A stretch of 64,000 bases of DNA. It comes from JANQUM01 sp047630355 (GTDB lineage Bacteria; Bacteroidota; Bacteroidia; Cytophagales; Spirosomataceae). The notes below the pieces were generated by a model. That model searched no databases and was not told the DNA's origin. It saw nothing but the letters and a program-made list of their open reading frames with translations. The DNA is taken from contig JBLHXN010000002.1 in NCBI GenBank assembly GCA_047630355.1, forward strand, positions 16,229-80,228, in the 5' to 3' direction. This document shows, in pieces, positions 45,213 through 53,584 of the stretch (the first letter of the stretch is position 1; every line of letters starts with the position of its first letter). A program made the translations under genes and the position numbers.

Positions 45213-46172
45213 TTAAACAAGAGAAGCCCGGTTAGAAATACTTCGTTCGTCGGGTTGTCTTCCTCGTAAAATGGCTAACGTATTATTTATCGTATTGACG
45301 CACATTTCGGTGTACGTTCGTGCGGTTAAACTTCCCACGTGAGCGGTAATCAAAGTATTTGGGTGATTTATTAACTCTTCGTCTTCTATTCTTGGTGGTT
45401 CTTCTATCAGCACATCCGCCCCAAATCCGGCAAGCTTTTCGTTTTTTAGAGCGTTGGTTATCGCTTTTTGATCGATGATTCCGCCCCGTGCGGTGTTTAT
45501 CAAAATCGAGGTGGGTTTCATCAACTTCAAACGCTCCGTATTTATCAGGTTTTCCGTGTCGGGCGTTAGTGGTAAATGCAACGTAACGATATCTGACGTT
45601 TTGAGCACTTCCTCCAAAGAAAGAAACTGATACGGAACGTTTTCTTCAAAAATATTCCAGTAGACGACGTTCATTCCCATCGCTTCGGCGATTTTAGCAA
45701 CCCGCTTCCCGATGTTGCCAAGCCCCAAAATACCGAGCTTTTTACCATTGATTTCATCGCCCGAAAACTCTTTTCGCCAATCCCAGTTTCCCGCTTTTAC
45801 TTCGTTTACAGAGCGATAAAGATTTCGCTGTAACATTAACATCAATGAAATGGTGTGTTCGGCAATTGTAGCGGAGTTTGAACCCGGAGCATTCACTACT
45901 TTTATATTTCGTTTTGTTGCGAATGCTACGTCCACATTATCCAGCCCAACTCCGCAACGAGTGATAGTTTTTAAATCAGGAAATGCCGAAATCAACGCTT
46001 CGTTTACTTGCCCTTTTCCACGGGTAACTATTCCATTAATTGATTGACTACTAATTGCTTGATTTAATGAACCTTCATCGTAACCCGTAAGGATTTCTAT
46101 GTCTTCAGCGGTTTCTAATAAAGTCATTGCATCGTCGGCGATGGTTTCAAGAAGGAGAACTTTGTACTTCAT
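45213..46172 (-). CDS. D-isomer-specific 2-hydroxyacid dehydrogenase
   Basis: 319 residues. NAD-binding motif GILGLGNIGKRVAKIAEAMG, catalytic Arg in ILINTARGGIIDQKAI, Glu in ADVLIEEPPRIEDEEL and His in TLITAHVGSLTART form the family's active site. The N-terminal domain has VTRGKGQVNEALI and TRCGVGLDNVD, like phosphoglycerate dehydrogenase relatives, but no ACT domain follows. It reduces a 2-keto acid or the reverse; sugar-acid context suggests a hydroxypyruvate- or keto-sugar-acid-type substrate. The start overlaps the stop of the upstream VOC gene by four bases (ATGA). Confidence 0.9.
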   Translation of the reverse strand: MKYKVLLLETIADDAMTLLETAEDIEILTGYDEGSLNQAISSQSINGIVTRGKGQVNEALISAFPDLKTITRCGVGLDNVDVAFATKRNIKVVNAPGSNSATIAEHTISLMLMLQRNLYRSVNEVKAGNWDWRKEFSGDEINGKKLGILGLGNIGKRVAKIAEAMGMNVVYWNIFEENVPYQFLSLEEVLKTSDIVTLHLPLTPDTENLINTERLKLMKPTSILINTARGGIIDQKAITNALKNEKLAGFGADVLIEEPPRIEDEELINHPNTLITAHVGSLTARTYTEMCVNTINNTLAILRGRQPDERSISNRASLV

Positions 46173-46669
46173 TTTGTAGCGTCTTCTCCGTGATAAAGCG
46201 TGGCATCTTTTGACTTATAGCCTCGGAAGTCGTTTCGTCCTGATACGTAAATACCTTCTTTGAAAAGTTCGTCTTCCAGTATTTTTGGGTCAACTTCAAA
46301 GCCCGGAGGACTCGACAGTTCCAATAAATTTCCCGAAGGGTCACGCACGAACATTTGAATATTTCCGCCTGGTAAAACCCGCACCTTTCCCCAGGGCGAG
46401 GTATCGATGACTCCGAGTGTCTTCATCCGCCAAAAAGTTTCGTTGATATCGTCCATTATCAGGCAAACGTGCCCACGGAAAGAATAGGCGTCTTCCCATT
46501 CGGTGAGGTGGAGTTGCTGCGTTTCGTTAAACTTAAAAAAGGCGGTGGGGTAATCGAACAGAAATGCCGGAATGACTTCCAGCCCAAGTTCTTTCTCGTA
46601 AAATTCGCACGCTTCCTCAAGGTTTTTTACCACGAGTGCCACGTGATTGATACCAGTTGCTTTAGCCAT
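46169..46669 (-). CDS. VOC-family (glyoxalase-like) protein
   Basis: 166 residues. Starts MAKATGINHVALVVKNLEEA, then CEFYEKELGLEVIPAFLFD, the usual beta-alpha-beta-beta-beta module, and a second module around HVCLIMDDINETFWRM and FVRDPSGNLLELSSPPG. Possible metal ligands are His10, the His/Glu of LHLTEWED and Glu in NLLELSS. These proteins include isomerases, lyases and dioxygenases; no specific reaction can be named. It forms an operon with the D-2-hydroxyacid dehydrogenase through a four-base overlap. Confidence 0.85.
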   Translation of the reverse strand: MAKATGINHVALVVKNLEEACEFYEKELGLEVIPAFLFDYPTAFFKFNETQQLHLTEWEDAYSFRGHVCLIMDDINETFWRMKTLGVIDTSPWGKVRVLPGGNIQMFVRDPSGNLLELSSPPGFEVDPKILEDELFKEGIYVSGRNDFRGYKSKDATLYHGEDATK

Positions 46670-46737
46670 TATATTTTAATAAGTGTAAAGTCCTTTCAGC
46701 AAATAAAGAACTTGTTCATTAAAGAGTAACGTGTCAG

Positions 46738-46754
46738 CCTGAGCTTGTCGAAGG
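46738..46754. repeat. Copy of a widespread short repeat
   Basis: CCTGAGCTTGTCGAAGG is a string I recall in very many bacterial genomes as part of a dispersed repeat. It lies in the 340-bp non-coding interval 46670-47009, which otherwise holds the operators at 46930-46976. Confidence 0.4.
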
Positions 46755-46929
46755 TAGTCTGTACAGAGCATTTCAATCGCATTGGCGACCCGGAACTTAA
46801 TGTAACATTTAAATTAAATCTTAATTGACTGTGAACAAGTCTTTTTTATCAAAAGCGACTTTAGGTTGAATAGATGAATGAGCGACTAATATAAAGCTTA
46901 TCTGTGAATAAAATAAATTATAACTATTT

Positions 46930-46976
46930 GGAACGATTGTTCTGTTATGTTGACTTTGTACTGGAACGTTCGTTCT
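46930..46976 (+). promoter_or_regulatory. Two tandem operator-like boxes upstream of the SDR gene
   Basis: GGAACGATTGTTCT (46930-46943) and GGAACGTTCGTTCT (46963-46976) share the dyad GAAC...GTTC and are 33 bp apart start to start, about three helical turns. The gene following the SDR encodes a TetR regulator, so these are probably its binding sites. Confidence 0.65.
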
Positions 46977-47009
46977 GGAAAGTATTTGTAAATTATAACG
47001 GTAGAAAAA

Positions 47010-47765
47010 ATGAGTAATTTAAACGGAAAAATTGCCGTAGTAACGGGTGGAAATAGTGGAATTGGCTACGCAACAGCAGCCAAATTGAAAGCAGACGGAG
47101 CAGCCGTAATAATCACCGGACGCAACGCCGAGAAGGTTAAAACCGCCGCTAAGGAATTAGGTGTCACGGGTGTGGTAGCAGACGTGAAAGACTTGAAAGC
47201 TATTGACGAATTAGTAAATGAAGTGAAGTCAAATCACGGAAACGTGGACATACTCTTTGTAAACGCCGGAATTTTTGCCTCCGCTCCGATTGGACAAATC
47301 TCAGAGGAAATGTTTGATAATCAAATGGGTATAAACTTTAAAGGGGCAGTTTTTACAACTGAAAAATTTCTCCCAATTCTAAACGACGGAGCATCAGTAA
47401 TTAATCTTTCTTCGGTGAATGCTTACACGGGAATGACCAATACCGCAATCTATGCGGCTTCAAAAGCAGCTTTGAACTCTTATACCCGAACAGCAGCAAC
47501 AGAACTTGCACCCCGCAAAATCAGGGTAAATTCTGTGAATCCGGGTCCGGTTTCCACACCGATTTTTGGTAAAACGGGAATGAGCGAGGAGCAACTCAAT
47601 GGTTTTGCTCAAGCTATGCAAGACCGAATTCCGTTAAAACGATTTGGTCAGCCGGAAGATGTAGCGAATTTAGTTACTTTTTTAGCTTCTGACGATGCTT
47701 CATTTATCACGGGCGGCGAATACAATATTGACGGCGGAATCATTATCAATCCATTGGTCGGTTAA
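47010..47765 (+). CDS. Short-chain dehydrogenase/reductase
   Basis: 251 residues. Classical SDR: TGGNSGIG (13-20), VNAG near 90, Ser in VINLSSVNAYTG, YAASK motif (IYAASKAALNSYTR), and closing FITGGEYNIDGGIIINP. It oxidises or reduces a hydroxyl/carbonyl group with NAD(P)(H). Substrate unknown. It is preceded by two operator-like boxes and followed 79 bp later by a TetR gene on the same strand, the usual arrangement of a regulator controlling its own detoxification gene. Confidence 0.92.
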   Translation: MSNLNGKIAVVTGGNSGIGYATAAKLKADGAAVIITGRNAEKVKTAAKELGVTGVVADVKDLKAIDELVNEVKSNHGNVDILFVNAGIFASAPIGQISEEMFDNQMGINFKGAVFTTEKFLPILNDGASVINLSSVNAYTGMTNTAIYAASKAALNSYTRTAATELAPRKIRVNSVNPGPVSTPIFGKTGMSEEQLNGFAQAMQDRIPLKRFGQPEDVANLVTFLASDDASFITGGEYNIDGGIIINPLVG

Positions 47766-47773
47766 GTTAATGC

Positions 47774-47821
47774 ACGATTTACGAAGTGCGAGTTTGAGAA
47801 AACCGTATCTTCGTAAATCGT
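47774..47821 (+). other. Hairpin between SDR and TetR genes
   Basis: ACGATTTACGAAG (47774-47786) and CTTCGTAAATCGT (47809-47821) are a perfect 13-bp inverted repeat with a 22-base loop. There is no T-run behind it. It could set the ratio of the two genes. Confidence 0.6.
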
Positions 47822-47844
47822 TATTCAAAAACTTAAATCAAAAA

Positions 47845-48426
47845 ATGCCCCGTGTAAAGCTATTTAACGAAGACGAAGTATTGCAGAAAGCCACGGAGCT
47901 TTTCTGGAAGCGGGGATATCACGCCACGTCCATTCAGGACTTGGTAACGCACTTGGGAATCAACCGGGCGAGTATTTACGATACTTACGGCGGCAAACGG
48001 GAATTGTTTGATAAAGCATTTTTACGTTACCGGACAGAAAACAGCGAACGAATTGTAGTATTTTTCGCTACGCAACCCGTTGTAAAAGAGGGTCTGCGAA
48101 AATTATTTGAAATAGTGGTTAATGAATCTCTCAACGACTGCGACCGCAAAGGTTGTTTTGTGGTAAACTCCATCACTGAACTCGTTCCCGACGACGAGAC
48201 CATTCGCCCCGAGCTAATTGCTCACAAAGAAATGATGGAAAATATCTTCCTCAATTACCTGCAAACGGGCGTTGAAAATGGCGAAATATCCTCTGATAAA
48301 GATCTTAAAACCATCGCCGGATTACTGCTTACCTTTTACAGCGGCGTAAAAGTTGTGGGCAAAATCGACGACTCAAACGCACAACTTCAAAATGCTACGG
48401 CGATGATTGGGGCTTTGTTGGGGTGA
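47845..48426 (+). CDS. TetR-family transcriptional regulator
   Basis: 193 residues from the ATG at 47845 (MPRVKLFNEDEVLQKATELF); a frame extending back into the SDR gene was rejected. The HTH is HATSIQDLVTHLGINRASIY, then DTYGGKRELFDKAF, typical of TetR. The ligand domain has CDRKGCFVVNSITELVP, seen in regulators of reductase genes for reactive compounds. It probably binds the GGAACG...GTTCT boxes upstream of the SDR. Confidence 0.92.
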   Translation: MPRVKLFNEDEVLQKATELFWKRGYHATSIQDLVTHLGINRASIYDTYGGKRELFDKAFLRYRTENSERIVVFFATQPVVKEGLRKLFEIVVNESLNDCDRKGCFVVNSITELVPDDETIRPELIAHKEMMENIFLNYLQTGVENGEISSDKDLKTIAGLLLTFYSGVKVVGKIDDSNAQLQNATAMIGALLG

Positions 48427-48601
48427 ATAGCAGATTTCATTTTTTGATAAACATTACTTATAATTCCCGTGGTGCAAGGGCCTTTCGAACCTGCACGTTC
48501 CCGTTTGAGGTTTTTTGCTTAGAAAGTAACACAAATAATGCGACGAATTTCCATGAAAAATTCTAAGATTTACCTATTCGTATCGCCAGTTCTCCCCGTG
48601 T

Positions 48602-48617
48602 CGGGTCGAAAGACCCG
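48602..48617. other. Short GNRA-capped hairpin
   Basis: CGGGTC-GAAA-GACCCG is a perfect 6-bp stem with a GAAA loop between the convergent ends of the TetR and PhoD genes. It may serve as a weak terminator. Confidence 0.4.
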
Positions 48618-48646
48618 CCACCAATGTAAGATGATCATAAACTCCT

Positions 48647-50041
48647 TTATTGAACTATCGTCATTTCGTTGACTTTTTTACCGTCAACGTCGTAATGCGT
48701 AAATGTAATGGACTCATTAGCGGTTACTTCCACAGCTAAGAAACCGCCTTTCACCCGCAGAAACTGATGTTCAGGCATGACATCGTCGGGATTCCATCCT
48801 TGAGCGTGTTCATCACTGGTAGCTCCCGAGCTGAACTCGAGTAAACCTGTTTTTGCATCTTTGGAAACGTATTGCCAATGGCGGTCGCCGCAAATAACGT
48901 ACGTACGTTCAAGCGAACTAAGAAAGTCACGAAGCCAATTGCCCTCGGTGGCGAAAGCTGCGTTTGAATGATTATCGTTTTTCCCCTTCGCCCGGTCGGG
49001 ACCCACCACTGGCGTAGGCGAAATGAGTAATTTAAACGTAGCGTCTGATTTGGTCATACTCTCAACGAGCCATTTTTTTTGTGCTTCGCCCCAAATTGTT
49101 TTTTGCTTGCTATCGGCGATGGTATTGTCGCTTCTGAATTCTCTGCCTTCCACAAACCACAGTTGCAGGTCTTTGCCCCAGCGGAAGGTGCGAAACGGCG
49201 ATTCTTTGCTTATTGGAGCTTGCTCATACCACAAGTTTATGCCGTCTTCAAAGCTCAGTTTTCCATAATCAGTGCTGTAGGGTGAGGCATCATCTTTCAG
49301 TACATCGTGGTCATCTTTTTGAATGTAGAGCGGCGTTTGGTTGTAAAAATCTACCAGACTTGACCAAGCGTTCATGGCACTCCATTTGTGCCGTGCCTGC
49401 TCAACGGTGTAAGCAAGTGGCCCCGGTTTGTCATAGTACACGTAGTCTCCGGTTTGGCAGTGAAAAGCGGGTTTCAGTTTCAGCATGGCGTCATACGCTT
49501 TAAATCCCCGCTCGGGATCGTCGAAATCCCAAAAATATTGACAAGATGAAGCAGTAAAAGTGATAGATGATTTTGCATCAGGAACGGGAGCAGTAGTAAA
49601 ACTTCCGCGTGCAATTTGCTTCTTAGACAATGCCGACTTTTTTCCTTCAAGAATTACGTCGTAGGTCGTATTGGGCGAAAGCTGCGTGAAGTTTTCTCTC
49701 ACAATATAATCGGTACTTCCGGTTGCTATCAGCCACTTTGTTTCAAAGATTTGTTGACTGCTTCGCAACGTAACTCTGACTTTTCCTGACTGTCCAGGAA
49801 CCGCACCGTCCATTTCTGCAAGGGGCATGTCATTGTCGAACCCAATAGGATGCCGCATGGGTGGGGCTTTCCGTTCGTGAGAAATAGCAATGGGTGTTTC
49901 AATCGCACATAATCTTGTTTGGATTATGGCACTTGTATCGCTTACTTCGCCGATTTTCATACCCGTGGTGAAATACGCCTGACCGCTGCTGAGGGAAGAA
50001 ATTAGGGCGAGTAAAGAGATTAAGATTGGTATCGGTTTCAT
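48647..50041 (-). CDS. PhoD-like alkaline phosphatase
   Basis: 464 residues with a signal peptide (ISLLALISSLSSG). An N-terminal beta-sandwich domain (about 25-150) is followed by the metallophosphatase domain: SITFTASSCQYFWDFDDPER, FHCQTGDYVYYDKPG, IQKDDHDVLKDDASP and YVICGDRHWQYVS supply the metal-binding Asp, His and Cys residues. It hydrolyses phosphodiesters or monoesters in the periplasm. No pho-box was identified upstream. Confidence 0.88.
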   Translation of the reverse strand: MKPIPILISLLALISSLSSGQAYFTTGMKIGEVSDTSAIIQTRLCAIETPIAISHERKAPPMRHPIGFDNDMPLAEMDGAVPGQSGKVRVTLRSSQQIFETKWLIATGSTDYIVRENFTQLSPNTTYDVILEGKKSALSKKQIARGSFTTAPVPDAKSSITFTASSCQYFWDFDDPERGFKAYDAMLKLKPAFHCQTGDYVYYDKPGPLAYTVEQARHKWSAMNAWSSLVDFYNQTPLYIQKDDHDVLKDDASPYSTDYGKLSFEDGINLWYEQAPISKESPFRTFRWGKDLQLWFVEGREFRSDNTIADSKQKTIWGEAQKKWLVESMTKSDATFKLLISPTPVVGPDRAKGKNDNHSNAAFATEGNWLRDFLSSLERTYVICGDRHWQYVSKDAKTGLLEFSSGATSDEHAQGWNPDDVMPEHQFLRVKGGFLAVEVTANESITFTHYDVDGKKVNEMTIVQ

Positions 50042-50083
50042 AGAATAAGTCTAATCAAATTAAAGTATATGATGTTCAGTAAC

Positions 50084-50638
50084 TTACGGATGAACTTGCC
50101 AATGTTCAAGGGCTTTACCCATTAATTTTTGGTCACTTACGTACGTAAAGCCCACTTTTTGGTAGAGTTTTTTGGCGTTGAAATTCTCTTTTTCAACCAA
50201 TAAACCGAGAACCTGCTTCTGCTTTCCGGCAAATTCTTCAACCAAAAATGTCAATAATTTTGATCCAAAACCTTGTCCACGATGATTTGGTGAAACCGCG
50301 AAGCAGTCGAGGTACATTTCGCCACTTTGCGTTTCGGATTCGGGGTTAAATTTTGAATTGAAATTCGTTTTGACAAAATCGATAACTTGCTGCCGTAATC
50401 GCAGCAAATCTGCCCCATCGTAAACGTTTGCCACCGTAATTATTTCGTCGTCAATTTTCCCGATAAAGCAATTTTGCCACGAGTATTGATTGTCCGATTT
50501 AACGGTAAAATGATTCAGGAATTTCAACGCCATTTCCTTATCCTTCTTTCCAATAAATTGATAAACAATCTCTTCCATTGCCATAAATAAAAAGTAGGCG
50601 ATGGTTTGAGCATCCTTACTGGTTGCCTTTTGAATCAT
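50084..50638 (-). CDS. GNAT family N-acetyltransferase
   Basis: 184 residues from the ATG at 50638 (MIQKATSKDAQTIAYFLFMA); the longer frame to 50713 overlaps the preceding gene. The acetyl-CoA motif is CFAVSPNHRGQGFGSKLLTF, followed by LLVEKENFNAKKLYQKVGF. The substrate is unknown. It is 44 bp behind the enolase-superfamily gene on the same strand. Confidence 0.87.
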   Translation of the reverse strand: MIQKATSKDAQTIAYFLFMAMEEIVYQFIGKKDKEMALKFLNHFTVKSDNQYSWQNCFIGKIDDEIITVANVYDGADLLRLRQQVIDFVKTNFNSKFNPESETQSGEMYLDCFAVSPNHRGQGFGSKLLTFLVEEFAGKQKQVLGLLVEKENFNAKKLYQKVGFTYVSDQKLMGKALEHWQVHP

Positions 50639-50682
50639 CACGGATTTTTGAACACGATATATAGGTATGGCTGTACCCTGTC

Positions 50683-51843
50683 TCAAACCGTAAACTCCCG
50701 CACAAAATCCCAATTTGGGGTAACGCCCAATCCGGGAGTGGTTGGAGCTTGAATCATGCCGTTTACAGCTTCGATTTTTTCGTTGACTAAATCGTACATC
50801 ATTGGGTTACCACCGGAAGAAAATTCAATGACTACGGCGGCGGGGGAGGCAAACGCTACGCTGACGCCCGCCATAAACGAAAACGCCGAACCCCAACAAT
50901 GCGGGGCTAATTCCAACTGATAAGTATGAGCCAATTGTGCTACCCGCATGGCTTCGGTGATGCCGCCGATAATCGCGGAATCGGGTTGAACAACATCTAA
51001 CGCTCGGTGGGCAATCATATCTCGCACATCAAAAGCAGTGTATTCACTTTCTCCGGCGGCAATCGGAATATCGGTGCTGCGGCGTACCTCCGCCGTTCCG
51101 ATGTGATTATCGGGATTGATAGGTTCTTCAAACCAATACAAGTCGCAATCCCGCACGCCTCGGCAAAATTGTTTTGCTTCCGGAACGCTGTATGTTCCGT
51201 GGGCATCTGTCATTAATTTTATATCGTCGCCAATGGCTTCGCGGGCGGTTTTTACCCGTTGTACGCTACGTTTTACGGTATCGTCCATAATTCCGACCCG
51301 CATTTTTACACCTTTGAAACCTTTTGAGATATAGCTATTTAGCTGCTCGCCAATATTGTCAACGTCCGCCCAACCGCCGCTGGCGTAAGCTTCCATTTCT
51401 TCCCGACAGGCTCCGCCAAGTAACTCTACCGTCGGTACGCCGAGGGCTTTTCCTTTCAAATCCCAAAGGGCGGTATCTACGCCACTCATGGCGGAAATGG
51501 TTAAACCACGTTTTCCCAAAATCGGGAATTTTCGACCACGCGAGAGAGCATAATGATCGCGGGTTCCGTTATAAATATGTTCCCAAATACGGGTGATATG
51601 CCGGGCATCTTTTCCGAGAAGAATGGGTTTGATTTCGTTCTCAATGCAACTCACAATCGAAGCACATTCTCCCGATGAACCCACGGCGGCCTTAGCTTCG
51701 CCGAAACCTTGCATGCCGTTTTCAGTGGTGATGACTACGAGCGTCATGTCAAAATTGGTGAGTAATCCGTAATCAGACTTGTGTTGTTTTCCTTTGGGAA
51801 TGGGGCAGCGAAGCCAAAAAGCTTCTACGTTGGTGATTTTCAT
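50683..51843 (-). CDS. Enolase-superfamily sugar-acid dehydratase/racemase
   Basis: 386 residues. Mandelate racemase/muconate lactonizing fold: capping domain at the N-terminus, then a barrel with FKGVKMRVG (K-x-R base), LMTDAHGTY (metal Asp), YWFEEPINPDN (metal Glu), AAGESEY (metal Glu), DVVQPDSAIIGG and APHCWGSAF (acid/base His). These residues suit dehydration or epimerisation of a sugar acid such as a hexonate or rhamnonate; the exact substrate is uncertain. The next genes on this strand upstream encode a DUF559 protein and a TIM-barrel isomerase. Confidence 0.9.
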   Translation of the reverse strand: MKITNVEAFWLRCPIPKGKQHKSDYGLLTNFDMTLVVITTENGMQGFGEAKAAVGSSGECASIVSCIENEIKPILLGKDARHITRIWEHIYNGTRDHYALSRGRKFPILGKRGLTISAMSGVDTALWDLKGKALGVPTVELLGGACREEMEAYASGGWADVDNIGEQLNSYISKGFKGVKMRVGIMDDTVKRSVQRVKTAREAIGDDIKLMTDAHGTYSVPEAKQFCRGVRDCDLYWFEEPINPDNHIGTAEVRRSTDIPIAAGESEYTAFDVRDMIAHRALDVVQPDSAIIGGITEAMRVAQLAHTYQLELAPHCWGSAFSFMAGVSVAFASPAAVVIEFSSGGNPMMYDLVNEKIEAVNGMIQAPTTPGLGVTPNWDFVREFTV

Positions 51844-51895
51844 TGAGTTGTTATTGGTTGAATGTTTTTGTTTTTCTGTTCTTCGTGGGATCTAT

Positions 51896-52010
51896 CCCCG
51901 GCTAAAGCCGTACCTGGTCTGGATAGTCCCCTCCGAGAAGGGGACTTGCTTTTTCTTTGATTTCTTGGGCGACGAATATTCGTCAGTTCTGAAAGACGGG
52001 GTGGGTAGTA
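51896..52010. repeat. Direct repeat flanking the DUF559 gene, left copy
   Basis: CCGGCTAAAGCCGTACC, a hairpin TCCCCTCCGAGAAGGGGA, a T-rich stretch TTTTTCTTTGATTTC and GACGGGGTGGGTA follow in the same order as in the copy at 52475-52610. Confidence 0.65.
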
Positions 52011-52056
52011 CTTGTAATGTTACTTACAACCGCTTCTGCCTATTATTCTTCTCCAA

Positions 52057-52452
52057 CTACCCTTCATCAATTCTCGGAGCATTTTCTGAAATCCATGGTG
52101 AGATATGTTCGAGTACGATGGGAATTTTCTTTTTTACATCAATATCCTGAAAGCGGCGGAAAGTTACTCCAAAACTTTCAAGTTTCGTTTGTCTGATCTT
52201 ATCATTTGCTGCTACTTCTTCCCACGAATGCGTGATCCCGTCAATTTCGACAACTAATTTTAAATCTTGGCAGTAAAAATCAACGATGTAATTATCAATT
52301 GGTTTTTGTCGGTCAAAGTCATAACCGAGCATTTGGCAGTTCTTTAGTTTATTCCATAATAGAACTTCTGATAGCGTAAGGCTTTTCCGCAACGACTGGG
52401 CAAGTTCTTTGAGCTCTGGGCATTGAGTTTGATTTAGTTTTGATGTGAAAAT
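52057..52452 (-). CDS. DUF559 (VSR-like endonuclease fold) protein
   Basis: About 131 residues if read from ATT at 52452: IFTSKLNQTQCPELKELAQS, then LRKSLTLSEVLLWNKLKN. The first ATG-like start in frame is only the TTG at 52392, which cuts off conserved sequence. The nuclease-like core reads YDFDRQKPIDNYIVDFYCQD, VVEIDGITHSWEE and VTFRRFQDIDV. Relatives usually begin with Met where ATT stands, so the start codon may be mutated. The protein is flanked by direct repeats and ends in a repeat-like tail, a pattern often seen for this family in Bacteroidota. Its function is unproven. Confidence 0.8.
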   Translation of the reverse strand: MFTSKLNQTQCPELKELAQSLRKSLTLSEVLLWNKLKNCQMLGYDFDRQKPIDNYIVDFYCQDLKLVVEIDGITHSWEEVAANDKIRQTKLESFGVTFRRFQDIDVKKKIPIVLEHISPWISENAPRIDEG

Positions 52453-52474
52453 GCTCGTTCTACGCCGAACCTAC

Positions 52475-52610
52475 CTCCGGCTAAAGCCGTACCCCTCCGA
52501 GACGGGGATTCGCCTGTTCTTTGCTTTCTTTTCCTTACAAGGCAATCGACGATTGTGCAAATTCTCCTCCTCGGAGGGGTGGCAGCTTGACGAATTCGGA
52601 TGACGGGGCG
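52475..52610. repeat. Direct repeat flanking the DUF559 gene, right copy
   Basis: CTCCGGCTAAAGCCGTAC, CCCTCCGAGACGGGGATT, TTCTTTGCTTTCTTTTCC and TGACGGGGCG parallel the left copy; an extra TCCTCCTCGGAGGGG hairpin lies inside. Confidence 0.65.
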
Positions 52611-52655
52611 ACCGACGCTCGGTGGGTCATACCCGATAAGTCAGCTAAACTAACC

Positions 52656-53540
52656 TCAACACATCGGCCTTAACGTATCAGATGACTTTTGCGTGAGCAT
52701 TGTATAAAATTCCTCGGTGACGGAGGAACTGCCGTGGTCTTCGAGGAATTTCTTCTGCTCGGCGGATAACCCTTCCTGATCTTCTTCGATGGAATTGGGG
52801 TAGGGGTTGGCGGGTGTTCGGTCTAACGGTGAACAAAATTCTACCGAAAGTACATCGTTGTATCCGATTTCGTGGAGCGTTGCCACAATTGACTGCCAGT
52901 CCAGCGTTCCCATTCCGGGAGCCATCCTATTATTGTCTGCTACGTGAAAACCAACTAAACGTCCTCTCGTTCTAAGAATTGCATTATAAATATGTTCTTC
53001 TTCGATATTCATGTGGAAAGCATCGAGGCAAACGCCGCAATTTTCTCCCACGGCTTTGGCTAATGTAAGTGCCTGATCGCCGCGATTTATAAAGTAGGTT
53101 TCAAAACGATTTATCGGTTCGATGCCTAATTTTATTCCAATGCTTTCTGAGTATTCGTAAACTTCTTGCATACTTTCCACGGCTCGTTCCCAGTCTTCTT
53201 CGGGGCGTCCCTCGGGAACAATTTTTCCGACGGTTGACGGTACGACAGAAACCATGTGCCCGTCGAGTTCTTTAACCATTGTTACCACGTCTTTTACGTA
53301 TTGAACAGACATTGTCCGTTGGGCGGAATCTTTCGCGAGGAGGTTTCGCTGTTCGAGCATTAAGGTTACTGAACCCCAACATTTTACGCCGGCATCATCC
53401 AGTACTTTTTTTACTTTTTTTGTATCGTATGACTCGGGCGTTCCTTGTATTTCGAGGTATTCGTACCCAATTCGGGCGATACGGTCAATGGTTTGTTCGA
53501 TGCTTTCAGCTCGCATCCAATTGTGAATGGCTAATTTCAT
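52656..53540 (-). CDS. Sugar phosphate isomerase/epimerase-type TIM-barrel protein
   Basis: 294 residues. AP endonuclease 2-type barrel: MKLAIHNWMRAESIEQTIDR, YEYLEIQGTPESYD, IKLGIEPINRFETYF (first metal Glu), VCLDAFHMNIEEE (Asp and His), GFHVADNNRMAPGMGTLDW and VLSVEFCSPLDRTP (second metal Glu). The residues match ketose 3-epimerases and related isomerases. It acts in the cytoplasm on a keto-sugar, substrate unknown. It is followed upstream on the same strand by a ThuA gene, 44 bp away. Confidence 0.88.
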   Translation of the reverse strand: MKLAIHNWMRAESIEQTIDRIARIGYEYLEIQGTPESYDTKKVKKVLDDAGVKCWGSVTLMLEQRNLLAKDSAQRTMSVQYVKDVVTMVKELDGHMVSVVPSTVGKIVPEGRPEEDWERAVESMQEVYEYSESIGIKLGIEPINRFETYFINRGDQALTLAKAVGENCGVCLDAFHMNIEEEHIYNAILRTRGRLVGFHVADNNRMAPGMGTLDWQSIVATLHEIGYNDVLSVEFCSPLDRTPANPYPNSIEEDQEGLSAEQKKFLEDHGSSSVTEEFYTMLTQKSSDTLRPMC

Positions 53541-53584
53541 AGTTGATTTTACGGATTAATTTTTGATGAGTTATTTTCTTTAAA

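Noticed and set aside
47695..47844. N-terminal extension of the TetR gene into the SDR gene
   Set aside because: The TetR family start and HTH spacing fit the ATG at 47845, and the extension is only the SDR gene read in another frame.
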